DNA of 64,000 bases from SG8-39 sp041558415 (GCA_041558415.1 JBFFEY010000001.1:124001-188000); one strand, 5' to 3'; positions 51,344-63,084 are shown, counted from the stretch's first letter. The notes: generated by a model from the letters alone, not told the origin. Program-made: numbers and translations.

Positions 51344-52890
51344 GGCAGCTTCTTCGCGAGCACGATGGTGAAACGGGGCGCCTCACCGGTTTCCTGCGAG
51401 CCAACGTCTCCGGTCAGCGTGCCCTCCGAGGCGACGTCGAACGGCAGGCGGGTGCGTACCACGCGGTAGGCTGGGTTGCTGCCGAGCGCTTCGGCGAAGC
51501 GCTGGACCTTTTCCGTGATTTCGCGGTAGTCGGAACGCTGCGCGGCATTCACGCGGCCGTTGATCTCCAGCAGCTCCGCGCGCCCGCTGTCGGCTGGCGC
51601 GGATCTCGCACCCGCCGCGGCCTGGGGCGAGCGGGCCTCAGGCGCCTCGGTCTTGGCGACCTGCCAGACGAGGTTGTCGAGTTCGAACTCCGGGAACTGC
51701 TCCAGCACGCCCGAAAGATGCGCCAGCGTGCCGTCCGGCGACGCGGTGCGCGAGGCGATCTTTCTGAACTCGTTGACTGCCGCCTTGAGGTTGTCGGTGG
51801 TGGTCTGCGTGACCGGGAAGGTGCGGGTGATGCTGGCGTAACGGTCGGCGGCGATGCGCGATTCGCGCTGCTGGATGTCGACCTGTCCCCGGACCCCGAG
51901 AATGTCGATCCAGATCACACCGGCGTACAGGGCGCAGGCGGCGAGGCCGGCGACACCAGCCGCAGTCACCGCGCGCTGCAGCTGCCAGACGAGGAATCCG
52001 CGCCGCTCTTCCTGCTTGGCGAACTGCTCCTTCGGCGGGGTGCGGGCGGCGAGGTGCAGGTAGAGCGCTTCCGCGAGGCTGTCTTCGGGCGCGCTGCGCA
52101 GGCCGACGCGGCCGTGCGCCTCGGGCAGCTCGGTCGTGACGAAATCGAGCTGCCCATCCGTTGCGAGCGTCTGCTCGAAGCGCGCGCGCTCGCCGCGGGG
52201 TGCGACGACCAGCACCTTGAGCGGCGTGCCGTCCCGCGGCAGGACGCGCAGCGTGCCGAGGTATTGAGCAAGGCGCGCCGTTTCGGAACGCACGAACAGC
52301 GCGAGCGTATCGGGCGCGAGGTTGGCGGTCGGCTCGAGGCGGGCGAAGCGCAAGCGGCCGTTTTCGATGAAGCTCTGCCGCAGGCCGGCGCGGTTGACGC
52401 TGACCACGATGCAGCGTTCCTGGCGGCCGCCCAGCCGGGTGGCGAGCGCCGGCGCCAGCATCGGCACCGAGAACACGCCGGCCAGCTTGGTGCCGGCCTC
52501 GGCAAGCGCGTCGAGCCAGGGCGTGAACTGCTGCGCGTTGGTGAACGAGGCCAGCAGCAGCCGCTCGTTGCGCCGCTCCGTCTTGACGATGCCGAGAGAA
52601 ATCGCGGCGGCGAGCCGCGTGTCGCGGTAGCGCTGCGCCAGGCGTCGCTCGACCACGATGCGCCGCTCGGCGCCGCGCAGGAACGGAATCTGGTCCTCGT
52701 GGAAGTCCTCGCCCGGGAGGTCGGCGACGACGTAGAACAGCCCGCCGCGGTAGCGGGTCAGGAAACCGCGGAAGGCGTCGACCCCCGCTTCATCGGCGCT
52801 GAAGCGCGCCTCCGATGCGAGCGTCGCGCGCGTGCGCCGGTAGACGCGGACCTCCGTGTTGCTGAAGTAGACGAGGCGCTTGGTGGCCAT
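51340..52890 (-). CDS. MshI/PilM-PilN-like pilus assembly protein
   Basis: A 516-residue protein that looks like a fusion of two functions. The N-terminal 300 residues contain actin-like/PilM-type strands (KRLVYFSNTEVRVYRR, RCIVVSVNRAGLRQSFIENG). A membrane helix (about 312-336) and a coiled-coil/periplasmic region (about 340-516) resemble PilN/GspL. Some match is indirect, resting on gene order before MshJ- and MshK-like genes. It overlaps mshJ by 4 bp. Confidence 0.65.
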   Translation of the reverse strand: MATKRLVYFSNTEVRVYRRTRATLASEARFSADEAGVDAFRGFLTRYRGGLFYVVADLPGEDFHEDQIPFLRGAERRIVVERRLAQRYRDTRLAAAISLGIVKTERRNERLLLASFTNAQQFTPWLDALAEAGTKLAGVFSVPMLAPALATRLGGRQERCIVVSVNRAGLRQSFIENGRLRFARLEPTANLAPDTLALFVRSETARLAQYLGTLRVLPRDGTPLKVLVVAPRGERARFEQTLATDGQLDFVTTELPEAHGRVGLRSAPEDSLAEALYLHLAARTPPKEQFAKQEERRGFLVWQLQRAVTAAGVAGLAACALYAGVIWIDILGVRGQVDIQQRESRIAADRYASITRTFPVTQTTTDNLKAAVNEFRKIASRTASPDGTLAHLSGVLEQFPEFELDNLVWQVAKTEAPEARSPQAAAGARSAPADSGRAELLEINGRVNAAQRSDYREITEKVQRFAEALGSNPAYRVVRTRLPFDVASEGTLTGDVGSQETGEAPRFTIVLAKKLP

Positions 52891-52913
52891 AGCGGATCAG
52901 GACTGTTCTGCGC

Positions 52914-54119
52914 TCAGAATTTCATCTGCGAGATGGTGTCGTATACCGGCCCCAGCACCGCGAGCATGACCCAGCCCAGGATGGCGCCGAGCACCAGCGT
53001 CAGCGCCGGTTCGATCATTGCCTGCACCTTGCCGATCGATTCGCGTACCTCGCGGTTGTAGAAATAGCTGACGTTTAGCAGCGCGGTGTCCAGAGCGCCG
53101 GTGTTCTCGCCGATGCGCAGCATGCGGATGACGAGCGGCGGAAAGAGATCGACGTCCTGGAACGCCGTCGTCAGGTTCTTGCCTTCGGCGATCTGCTGCC
53201 CGGCGACGCGCAGCGCGTTTTCCAGGGGCTTGTTGCCGACGATCTCCTCGCAGGAGCGGATCGCGTCGAGCACGGTGATGCCCGAGTTGTACATCATCGC
53301 GAAGCTCGAGGCGAAGCGCGACAGCGTGATCTTGCGCAGGATCGGCCCGATGATCGGGGCGCGCAGCTTGTAGTCGTCGAGCGCGTACTCGATCGACGGG
53401 TAGCTGTGTGCCGCATACTTGAGGCCGAACCACAGCACGAACGGTGCGGCGAGGATCGCCCACCAGTAGGAAACGAAGAAGTTGGATACCGCGATGAGAA
53501 TCTGCGTCTGCAGCGGAATCGCCTGCCCCATATTGCGCAGGAACCCGGTCATCTGCGGCACCAGGTAAGTCATGAGAAAAAAGGTGACCAGCACCACGAT
53601 GCCGCCGACGAACGCCGGATACATCATCAGCTTCTTGGTCTGCGCGGCGAGCTCGTCCTCCCACTTGAGCGTCTCGGTGAGGCTCCTCAGCACTTCGCTC
53701 AGGCGCCCGGTCTGCTCGCCGGAGCGCACCAGGCTGACGAACACGCGGCTGAAGACCTGCGGATAGTCGGCGAGCGCCTGCGACACGCTGTCGCCGCCCT
53801 CGATCGATTCGATCATTCCGGAGATCACCTCGCGAAAACGCGGGTTTTCGACGCTCTCGCGCAGGTCGGTCAGCCCCTCGACGATCGGCACACCGGCGCT
53901 CGAGAGCTGTTCCAGGTGAAAGCAGAAGTTGATCAGATCCTGACGCGTGACCCTGCCGCCGCCGATCAGGCGCGCATGCTGCGCGCTCTGCGCCCCGTTG
54001 ATGAGATCGAGCCCCATGCGCTCGAGGCGCTGCTCGAGGTCGAACAGGTTGGCCGCGTCGATGCGACCGAGCACCGCCTTGCCCGAAACGTCGATCGCCT
54101 TGTAGGTAAACATCGGCAT
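52914..54119 (-). CDS. mshG: type IV pilus inner-membrane platform protein (GspF/PilC family)
   Basis: A 401-residue protein with two GspF domains (about 65-190 and 270-395) and three membrane helices. It starts MPMFTYKAIDVSGKAVLGRID and has FCFHLEQLSSAGVPIVEGL and FASSFAMMYNSGITVLDAI, the paired family signatures. It couples the assembly ATPase to pilin insertion. A 72-bp gap separates it from the ATPase gene. Confidence 0.92.
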   Translation of the reverse strand: MPMFTYKAIDVSGKAVLGRIDAANLFDLEQRLERMGLDLINGAQSAQHARLIGGGRVTRQDLINFCFHLEQLSSAGVPIVEGLTDLRESVENPRFREVISGMIESIEGGDSVSQALADYPQVFSRVFVSLVRSGEQTGRLSEVLRSLTETLKWEDELAAQTKKLMMYPAFVGGIVVLVTFFLMTYLVPQMTGFLRNMGQAIPLQTQILIAVSNFFVSYWWAILAAPFVLWFGLKYAAHSYPSIEYALDDYKLRAPIIGPILRKITLSRFASSFAMMYNSGITVLDAIRSCEEIVGNKPLENALRVAGQQIAEGKNLTTAFQDVDLFPPLVIRMLRIGENTGALDTALLNVSYFYNREVRESIGKVQAMIEPALTLVLGAILGWVMLAVLGPVYDTISQMKF

Positions 54120-54191
54120 CGTTCTGCGGTGTGGGGGGCCTCGGTGGGTTGCGCCTCGTCTCGACGTCGGGCACGGTGCGCGTGCCGTCGC

Positions 54192-55901
54192 TCAGGCCAT
54201 CCTGTCGGTCAGGTCGACGACGCGCATGAGCTCGTCGACGCTCGTCATGCCAGCGCGCACCAGCCGCACGCCGTCGTCGGCCAGCGTGCGAAAACCCCGC
54301 GTGCGCGCGGCGGTGAGGATCTCTACGGCCGTCGCGCGACGCGCGATCAGTTCATCGATGCCGCCGTCGACGCGCAGCAATTCGAGAATGCCGGTGCGGC
54401 CGCGATAGCCTTGGTAGTCGCACTGCTCGCAGCCCACCGCGCGGTACAGCGTCGCGGTCTCGTTCGGCCGCAGGCCCACCAGGCGGCGCTCGCGGGCCTC
54501 CGGTTCGTAGGCCTGGCGGCAGGTCGGACAGAGCTTTCGCACCAGGCGCTGGGCGAGGATGCCGATGATGTTGCCCGCCATGATGTCCGGCGCGATGCCG
54601 ATGTCGAGCAGGCGCGGGATGGCGCCGACCGCCGAGTTGGTGTGCAGCGTGGAATACACCTGATGACCCGTCATCGCCGCACGGAACGCCATCTCGGCCG
54701 TGTCGGTATCGCGGATTTCGCCCACCAGGATGGCATCCGGGTCCTGGCGCATCATGGCGCGGATGCCATTGGCGAAATCGAGCTTCGCCGCCTCGGCGAC
54801 CGAAGTCTGACGGATGAGGGTCATCGGATACTCGACCGGATCCTCGAGGGTCATGATGTTGACCCCGTCCGAGTTGATATGGTTGAGGATCGAGTAGAGC
54901 GTCGTCGTCTTGCCGCTGCCGGTCGGTCCGGTGCACAGAATGATGCCCTCCGGCCGCGCGATCATGCGCTTGAGGATCTCGAGCTGGCTTTCCTCGACGC
55001 CGAGCTTGTCGAGCGGCACGATGCCCTTCTGCCGGTCGAGGATGCGCAGCACGATATTCTCGCCGTGCGTGGTCGGCAGGCTGGAGACGCGGAAGTCGAT
55101 GCCGCGGCCCGACAGCGTTGCCGAGATGCGGCCGTCCTGCGGCGCGCGCGTCTCCGCGATGTTCATCTTCGCCATCACCTTGAGGCGCACCGCCATCGCC
55201 GGCCAGTAGGTCTTGTGCAGGCTGCGGATCTGGCGCAGTACGCCGTCGATCCGGTAGCGGATGCGCAGGAAGTTCTGCTCCGGCTCGAAGTGGATGTCCG
55301 AGGCGCTGCGCTCGACCGCATCGGCGAGCAGCGCCGAGATGAGGCGCACCACCGGCTGGCTGTACTCGTCGCCTTCCGCAATCGAGGTGTAGTCGACCTC
55401 GCCGGTCTCGATCTCGCGCAGGATGCCGTCGATCGAGAACTCGTGGCCGTAGTAGTGCTCGATTGCGCGCTCGATCTCGATGTCGCCCGCGAGGCGCAGT
55501 TCCACCTCGAGGTCGCCCTTGAGGTGGACGCGCAGCTGGTCGATCGCGGCGATGTTGTTGGTGTCGGCGAGCGCGACGATGAGGCGCTTGGCGGCGCGAT
55601 CCAGCGCGACCGGAAACATGCGGTAGCGTCGCGCCAGCTCGCGCGGCAGGGCGGCAAGCGCGGTCGGGTCGACGATGATGTGCGCCAGGTCGACCGACTG
55701 CAGCCCGAGCTTTTCCGACAGCGCATCGCGCAGCGTCGCTTCGGACACGAAGCCGAGCTGCACCAGCAGGCGGCCCACCGGCAGGTGCGACTTCATCTGC
55801 TCGAGCAACGCGATGCGCAGCTGGTCCTCGGTGAGGATGCCCTGGTCGATCAGGATCTGACCGAGATGCCGTTTTGCCTGCGGATTCGTGGGCGAATTCA
55901 T
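54192..55901 (-). CDS. mshE: type IV pilus assembly ATPase (MshE/GspE family)
   Basis: A 569-residue secretion ATPase. The N-terminus has two tandem MshEN-like repeats: HLGQILIDQGILTEDQL, then PVGRLLVQLGFVSEATL. This is the fold that binds c-di-GMP in MshE, although the first Arg of the motif is His here. The ATPase core has Walker A GPTGSGKTT, the Asp box and Walker B (DPDAILVGEIRD), the His box and a zinc tetracysteine (CPTC, CEQC). It powers pilus extension at the cytoplasmic face. Confidence 0.93.
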   Translation of the reverse strand: MNSPTNPQAKRHLGQILIDQGILTEDQLRIALLEQMKSHLPVGRLLVQLGFVSEATLRDALSEKLGLQSVDLAHIIVDPTALAALPRELARRYRMFPVALDRAAKRLIVALADTNNIAAIDQLRVHLKGDLEVELRLAGDIEIERAIEHYYGHEFSIDGILREIETGEVDYTSIAEGDEYSQPVVRLISALLADAVERSASDIHFEPEQNFLRIRYRIDGVLRQIRSLHKTYWPAMAVRLKVMAKMNIAETRAPQDGRISATLSGRGIDFRVSSLPTTHGENIVLRILDRQKGIVPLDKLGVEESQLEILKRMIARPEGIILCTGPTGSGKTTTLYSILNHINSDGVNIMTLEDPVEYPMTLIRQTSVAEAAKLDFANGIRAMMRQDPDAILVGEIRDTDTAEMAFRAAMTGHQVYSTLHTNSAVGAIPRLLDIGIAPDIMAGNIIGILAQRLVRKLCPTCRQAYEPEARERRLVGLRPNETATLYRAVGCEQCDYQGYRGRTGILELLRVDGGIDELIARRATAVEILTAARTRGFRTLADDGVRLVRAGMTSVDELMRVVDLTDRMA

Positions 55902-55951
55902 CCAGTTTCGATCTTACCCGGCGCCCGCGTACGAAGGGGCGTCAGAATCTG

Positions 55952-57361
55952 TCAGCGCTCGAGCTGCGCGATGCGGGCGCGCACGGCCTGGGCGTCGAAG
56001 CCCGCGCCGCGGCCGCCTTGGGCGAGCTGCAGCGCAAGCCGGTAATGCTGCAGCGCCGGTTTGACCTGCCGCAAATGATCCAGGCTGACCGCAAGGTTGT
56101 AGGCGAAATCGGCGTTCTTCGGGTCGCTGGCGAGCGCCTTGAAATACGCCTGCTGCGCCTCGCCCCAGCGTCCCTGCTGCGCGTACTGATTGCCGAGCGT
56201 GAACTGCAGCCCGTCGGCGTCGGGTTCGCGCGCGAGCAGGCTCTTCACACGGCTTTCCGCCGCGACCGGGTCCACTTCCTGGTTGCGCAGCGCCAGCATG
56301 CCCGCATGCGCATGCGGATTGCGCGGGTCGAGGTGCAGCACGCGCTGGTAGTAGCGGTCCGCGTTCGCGTAGCGCTGTGCACGCAGTTCGACCGCCGCCA
56401 TGCCGAGCAGCGCGTCGATGTTTTTCGGTTCGCTGCGCAACGCCTGTCCGTAGCCGAGGCGCGCGCGCTCGAGGTCACCCGCCTGATACGCCGCGTAACC
56501 GGCCGCCACGCCCGGATTGACGCGCGCCACGCTGCGCCGGCCGAAGGAGCGCGGCGCGGGCGAGGCTTCGCTGCGCGTGATGCCAGCCTGCGCCGTTGCC
56601 TGTGTCGGCGCCGGTGACGCGGCGGGCGGTGCGGCGGTTTCTACGCGCGGCGCCTGCTCCGGCGCCGCGGCGCGCGGTTTCTCGGGCGTGCTTGCGATCG
56701 CCGGCGCGGGCGTTGCGTTTTGCACGGCGCTGGGCTTCGGCGTTCCGGTCGCCGCCGGCGTCGCCGCCGAGGGTAGCCCGGGAATCGACGGTCCCGACGC
56801 GCTCGCGTTCGGCGCTACCGGCGCCGCCGCTGCGGGCGCTTGCGCGACCGCGGCCGGTTGTTCGCTCGTGGGCGGCTTCGCGTCCAGGTTGACCAGTGGC
56901 GGTCTCGGCCGCAGCTGGACGTAGAAGTACACGATGGTGCCGATGGCGAACGCGCCGAGTGCGCCGAGCGCGAAGTAGAACGGCAGCCGCGGGTTAGGCT
57001 CCTTGTACTTCGCCTGGAAGACGCTCTGCGCGGCGGCGCGTTGCGCGGCGGTGTTGCCGGGTGGCGGAGGTGCGGCGGGCCGTGCCCGCGCCGGCGGAGG
57101 TGTTTGTGCGGGCGGCGCCGACGCGGCCGCCCCCTCGAGTTCGGGGGTTGCCGCCCGCGATGGCGAGAGGTCCTCGCTGCCGATGTCGAGCGGCGTCGAG
57201 ATGTCGGGCAGCTTGTCGCGCGTCATCACGCGTTTCCCTTCCTCCGGCGTCGGCTCGAGGCTCAGCCCGGATGCGGCCGGCGTCTCGGGCTTCTTGTCGC
57301 CGCGTTTCGCCGCTTCCTTGGCCTTCTCGGCCTTTTTCAGCGCATCGAGCAGCAGGCTCAC
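55952..57361 (-). CDS. MshN-like TPR pilus protein
   Basis: A 469-residue bitopic protein. It opens MSLLLDALKKAEKAKEAAKRG, a common start for this family. A cytoplasmic Pro/Ala-rich segment, a membrane helix (about 128-147) and a long Ala/Pro-rich periplasmic linker (about 155-270) follow. The C-terminal half is TPR repeats (about 280-465, for example AAYQAGDLERARLGYGQAL). TPR proteins at this position support secretin or pilus assembly. It ends 3 bp before the secretin's neighbour region. Confidence 0.78.
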   Translation of the reverse strand: MSLLLDALKKAEKAKEAAKRGDKKPETPAASGLSLEPTPEEGKRVMTRDKLPDISTPLDIGSEDLSPSRAATPELEGAAASAPPAQTPPPARARPAAPPPPGNTAAQRAAAQSVFQAKYKEPNPRLPFYFALGALGAFAIGTIVYFYVQLRPRPPLVNLDAKPPTSEQPAAVAQAPAAAAPVAPNASASGPSIPGLPSAATPAATGTPKPSAVQNATPAPAIASTPEKPRAAAPEQAPRVETAAPPAASPAPTQATAQAGITRSEASPAPRSFGRRSVARVNPGVAAGYAAYQAGDLERARLGYGQALRSEPKNIDALLGMAAVELRAQRYANADRYYQRVLHLDPRNPHAHAGMLALRNQEVDPVAAESRVKSLLAREPDADGLQFTLGNQYAQQGRWGEAQQAYFKALASDPKNADFAYNLAVSLDHLRQVKPALQHYRLALQLAQGGRGAGFDAQAVRARIAQLER

Positions 57362-57364
57362 GGT

Positions 57365-59068
57365 TTACTGCTCCATGCCGCGCGGCGGGACCGGTGGGGC
57401 GACCTGCTGCGGGTTCGGTTTCTTGAAGAAGTCCTCGTCGGGCAGGTAGCTGCGGTAGCCGCGATAGTCGCCGTCGACGCTCGGATCACGGATGATGGTG
57501 GCGCGCAGGAAGATGACGAGCTCGGATTTCCGGCTCTGGTCGTCGCGCTGTGCGAAAAGTTCGCCGATGCCCGGAATGCTGCGCACGCCCGGGATGGCGC
57601 CCTCCTGATTGTTGCGCTCATCCTGCATCAGGCCGCCGAGCACGGCGACCTGCCCCTCCTGCAGACGCAGCACCGACTCCATTTCGCGCGTCTGGATCTC
57701 GGGCACCGGGTTGGGAATGTTGGTGAGCTGCGGGTTCGGATCCAGCTTGAAGCGCAGCACGCGCGAGATCGACGGTCGCACCAGCAGCGAAACCGTGCCG
57801 TCCTCGCTGATCTGCGGTACGACGCCCATGACGAATCCGACCGGTACGGTGCGCGCGGTGGTGTCGAAGGTGGTGATCGCGCCGGCGTTCGCCTGCTGGC
57901 TCACCTGCGACTTGACCTCGAAGTAGACCACGTTGTCGACCACCTTGAGCACCGCGATCTGGTTGTTGATGGCGCTGATCATCGGGCTCGAAAGGACGCG
58001 GATATCACCGAACTGCTCGAGCAGGCGAATGTTCACGCTGATCGATCCGCTCAGGTAGCCGATCGTCAGACCGCCCGTATTCTGGGTGAAAGGAAAGTTG
58101 CCCGAGCTCTGGCCCGTGCCCGCCCAGGGGGAACTGCCCAGGATCTGCCAGTCGATGCCACGCTGGTAGTTGTTGCTGAGCTGAACCTCGACGACGGTAG
58201 CCTCGATCTGAACCTGGCGCCGGGCATTCACCATCACTCGATCGAGGAACTCCTGGATCTTTTCGTGCTGACGCGCCGTTGCGCGTACCGTGATGACCCC
58301 GGCTTCCTTGTTGACGATGACAGAAGCCGCTTCGCGGTAGACGGTGCCCGTGCTGACGCTGGCGACCTGGGTTGCCTGCGCGCCGGCTGCCGGCTTGATG
58401 GGGGCCGACGCCTGCGCGCCCCCGGCAGGCAGGATCTTGTCCGTCTCGCGCAGGATCTCCTTCACGTTTTCCTCGAGCGAGTCCCAGAACTTGTTCTCCG
58501 ATTTGGCCTTAATGCTCGTCGTCGTGTTGCTCGGTGCCGCACTGCTTCCGCCGGAAGCCCCGGCGCTCGTGACGGTCCCCGTGACCTGCGAGGAAAGCGT
58601 CCCTTCGACGCCGCCCTCGCGCGACAGATTGACGTAATCGATGCGGTAGACGCGCAGGAACGGGGTGTCGCGCTGGATCACCAGCGTGCCGGCCTTCACC
58701 TCGTAGCGCATGTCGACCTGGCGCGCGATGCGCTCGAGCAGCTGGGGCAGGGTCTGGTCGATCGCGTTCAACGTCACATTGCCGGTGACGTCGGAGTGGA
58801 TGTCGATCTGCACCTGGGCGTCGCGCGCCAGCGCGAACAGCAGGTCCTGCACCGGCACGTTGTGGACGACGACGCTGTAGGTCTCGGCGCGCGCGGTCGG
58901 TTTCGGCTCGGGCAGCAGCGGCGCGACCTGCACCGGCGGCGGAATCGTGCCTTCGGCCGGCTTTTCGGGCCCGCGCAGATGCGCATCCGACGGCTGTTGT
59001 GGCGCGAGGCCACAGCCGCTCAGTAGCGCGAGCGCGACCGCGAGCATGCCGAGAGTGCGAAACCGCAT
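57365..59068 (-). CDS. mshL: outer-membrane secretin (MshL/PilQ family lipoprotein)
   Basis: A 567-residue lipoprotein secretin. The lipobox LLSGC puts the lipidated Cys at C19. An STN-like domain follows (about 63-130: VVVHNVPVQDLLFALARDAQVQI), then a Ser/Thr-rich loop, an N1-type domain (KEAGVITVRATARQHEKIQEF) and the secretin core (about 330-540) with VPVGFVMGVVPQISEDGTVSL and VAVLGGLMQDE. It forms the outer-membrane channel for the pilus. ATG 59066-59068 is preferred over a frame beginning 14 codons earlier. Confidence 0.93.
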   Translation of the reverse strand: MRFRTLGMLAVALALLSGCGLAPQQPSDAHLRGPEKPAEGTIPPPVQVAPLLPEPKPTARAETYSVVVHNVPVQDLLFALARDAQVQIDIHSDVTGNVTLNAIDQTLPQLLERIARQVDMRYEVKAGTLVIQRDTPFLRVYRIDYVNLSREGGVEGTLSSQVTGTVTSAGASGGSSAAPSNTTTSIKAKSENKFWDSLEENVKEILRETDKILPAGGAQASAPIKPAAGAQATQVASVSTGTVYREAASVIVNKEAGVITVRATARQHEKIQEFLDRVMVNARRQVQIEATVVEVQLSNNYQRGIDWQILGSSPWAGTGQSSGNFPFTQNTGGLTIGYLSGSISVNIRLLEQFGDIRVLSSPMISAINNQIAVLKVVDNVVYFEVKSQVSQQANAGAITTFDTTARTVPVGFVMGVVPQISEDGTVSLLVRPSISRVLRFKLDPNPQLTNIPNPVPEIQTREMESVLRLQEGQVAVLGGLMQDERNNQEGAIPGVRSIPGIGELFAQRDDQSRKSELVIFLRATIIRDPSVDGDYRGYRSYLPDEDFFKKPNPQQVAPPVPPRGMEQ

Positions 59069-59167
59069 CAGGATCCCCTGAATTAAGCCTAAGGCGTTGA
59101 AGGATAGCACGTTGTTAACTTTAGAAAAGTCCGCTAACTACCTGAGTTGCGGAAAATTTCCACATTC

Positions 59168-60769
59168 TCACAAGGCCTCCCGCAGCTCGCCAACGGGCCG
59201 CAGGGTCAGCTTGAAGTCCTGGTGGTACACCTGGGGCAGGCGCCGAAGGGCCGCCTCGGCCTCGGCGCGGGTCGGGAACGCGCCGTAGACGACCCACACC
59301 CGGGCCGGCCTGCTGCGGGTCAGCGGGATGACGTAGAGACCGGGCAGGGTGTCGAGCCGCTGCGCCCGTCTGAGGAAGCGCTCGACGCGCGCCGGGTCCG
59401 TTTTCAGGCTGCGGTACAGCTCGATGGTGAGCGCCTCATCCGGCGTCTTCTGAAGCACTTCCCGCGCTGCAGCAATGCGTTCGCCCAGGAGCGGCATGCC
59501 GCCCGTCGAGTAGGCCTCGATGCGCTCGATCTGCTTCGGCAGCAGCCGCGCCGGCACGCTGTCGGCGCCCGGCTCGGGGGGCGCAAGCGCTCTGGCCAAA
59601 AGCGCGCCGCTGGCGATCGGGGCACTCGACGCGGATTGCCCTCGGGGCGGCGACGCCTCGGATACCGGCGCCCGGTCAGTTTGTACCGGAGTGGCGACCG
59701 AAGCCCGCGGCGCAGGGCGTTGCTCGGACGCAACGTGGCGTGCCTTTGGCGGCTCGGGTCGCGCTGCGGCCGGCTCCGGCTCTTCCAGCGTCTGTTGTGA
59801 CGGCGGCTTGGTGGGAGGGCCCGCTGCCGTGGTCGTCGCCTGCCTGAAAGGTAGCGAAAAAGAATTTGCGTTGGTGAGCGCCCACTGAATGATAACGCCA
59901 AGCAAGGCCCCGATGGCTAGCGCTGCTGCGACATAGGCGAGAGGGCGCTTGGCCTTGGCGATCGGCGGCAACTCCGAGTCCGCGACCGCGCGCTGCACCT
60001 GCTTTTCGTCGACGGCGTGCGTATCGGCCGCAAACGCCGAGAGCAGGGCCTTGTCGGCGAGGATGTTGATGCGTCGCGTCAGCCCGCCCGAAGCGCGGGT
60101 GAGCAGCACGATCGCCTTGCGCGTGAACAGGTCGGGCCCGCGATAGCCCGCGGCGCGCAGGCGGAACGTCACATAGCGGCTCACTTCTTCTTCGCCGAGC
60201 GGGCGCATGCGAAAGCTGTGCGTGATGCGGTCGCGCAGCTGGCGCAGCGACGTCGCCGCGAGCATCTGGTCGAGCTCGGGCTGGCCGAAGAGCACGATCT
60301 GCAGCAGCTTGTGGCGGCTGGTCTCGAGATTCGACAGCAGGCGCACCTGTTCGAGCGAGTCTTCGGGCATGGCGTGCGCCTCGTCGATCAGGATCACCAC
60401 GCGCCGGCCGCTGGCATGCGAGGCGATGAGATGGTCCTGCAGCTCGCGCATCAGCACCCGGGCGCTGTCGCCGCGCGTCTCCAGCTTCAGGTCGTCGGCG
60501 ATGGCGCGCAGGATCTCGTCGCGCGTCAGCGAAGGGTTGGCGAGGTAGATGGTTTCGACGTGCCCTGGCAACCGCTCCATCAGCACACGGCACAGCATGG
60601 TCTTGCCGCTGCCAACCTCGCCCGACACCTTGACGATGCCCTCGTCGTACTCGATGGCGTAGAGCAGCCCTTCGAGCGTCGCGCCCCGATCGGCGCCGTC
60701 GAAGAAGAAATCGGTATGCGGCGTGATGCGGAACGGCGGTTCGTCGAGGCCGAAGTGATCGAGGTACAT
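59168..60769 (-). CDS. mshM: ExeA/MshM-type AAA ATPase with C-terminal SPOR-like region
   Basis: A 533-residue protein: an ExeA-type ATPase domain (1-265, MYLDHFGLDEPPFRITPH, Walker A GEVGSGKT at 50-57, Walker B VVILIDE at 124-130), one membrane helix (about 278-300), a Pro/Ala-rich periplasmic linker (about 305-420) and a C-terminal SPOR-like fold (about 455-530, GLYVIPLTRSRPARVWVVYGAF). ExeA/GspA-type proteins help insert the secretin through peptidoglycan, and a SPOR domain would bind denuded glycan. The region upstream of the secretin (59069-59167) is A+T-rich and may hold an internal promoter. Confidence 0.85.
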   Translation of the reverse strand: MYLDHFGLDEPPFRITPHTDFFFDGADRGATLEGLLYAIEYDEGIVKVSGEVGSGKTMLCRVLMERLPGHVETIYLANPSLTRDEILRAIADDLKLETRGDSARVLMRELQDHLIASHASGRRVVILIDEAHAMPEDSLEQVRLLSNLETSRHKLLQIVLFGQPELDQMLAATSLRQLRDRITHSFRMRPLGEEEVSRYVTFRLRAAGYRGPDLFTRKAIVLLTRASGGLTRRINILADKALLSAFAADTHAVDEKQVQRAVADSELPPIAKAKRPLAYVAAALAIGALLGVIIQWALTNANSFSLPFRQATTTAAGPPTKPPSQQTLEEPEPAAARPEPPKARHVASEQRPAPRASVATPVQTDRAPVSEASPPRGQSASSAPIASGALLARALAPPEPGADSVPARLLPKQIERIEAYSTGGMPLLGERIAAAREVLQKTPDEALTIELYRSLKTDPARVERFLRRAQRLDTLPGLYVIPLTRSRPARVWVVYGAFPTRAEAEAALRRLPQVYHQDFKLTLRPVGELREAL

Positions 60770-60771
60770 CG

Positions 60772-62253
<1,482 letters not shown>

Positions 62254-63084
62254 GACGGATGCAGCGCAAGAAGGCGCGCTCGAGGTTGTTTTCGCCGTGG
62301 CGCGCGCACAGCTCGCCGGGCGTGCCGCGGAAACGGAACGTGCCCCGATCGAGGACCGCGATGCTGTCGCAAATTTCCTCGACGTCGGTCAGCACGTGCG
62401 AAGTGAAAAACAGCGTCCGTCCCCCGGCGACCAAATCCTGCAGCGCTGATTTCACCGCGATGCGACTTGCAGGGTCAAGGCCGCTCATGGGCTCGTCGAG
62501 CACGTACAGGTCGCGTTCGACGAGCAGCACGGCGGCGAGCCCGAGTTTCTGCGTCATGCCCTTGGAGAGCGCGCGGACGCGGCGTTCGAGCACGGCCGGC
62601 TCGAGCTCGAGCTGGGCGAGGCGCGCCTCGACGCGCGCGGCGTCGTAGCGCTTGCCGGCAAGCGCCAGCATCAGTGCGAGGAACTCCCGGCCGGAGAGGT
62701 GGTGCGGCGGGACGAAGCGCTCGGGCAGGTAAACGAGGCGCGCGCGGGCGCGCGGCTCTCCGGCAGCAACGCCGTACAGTGCGAGCCGGCCGGCGTCGTG
62801 GGCGCACAGGTCGAGCAGGCACTTGATCAGGGTTGTTTTGCCCGCGCCGTTCAGGCCGAGCAAGCCGAACGATGCGCCCGCGGCGACCTCAAGGTCGACA
62901 GCGTCGAGAACGAGTTGCCGGCCGTAGCGCTTGGTCAGGCCCGATACGCGCACCGCGGCGACCGGTTCCGCCCCACGCGTCGGCGTTCCTTCGTCCTGCG
63001 CCATGGCCGACACTATATAGGGGAAACTCGACGCGCCCTCGGCGCGCGCCGCGCCCTCAACCCGCCAGCGGCAGAGCGCTCAAG

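Noticed and set aside
53406..56045. 879-codon plus-strand open frame opposite mshG and mshE
   Set aside because: An antisense frame over two well-conserved genes; its product has no recognisable motif.
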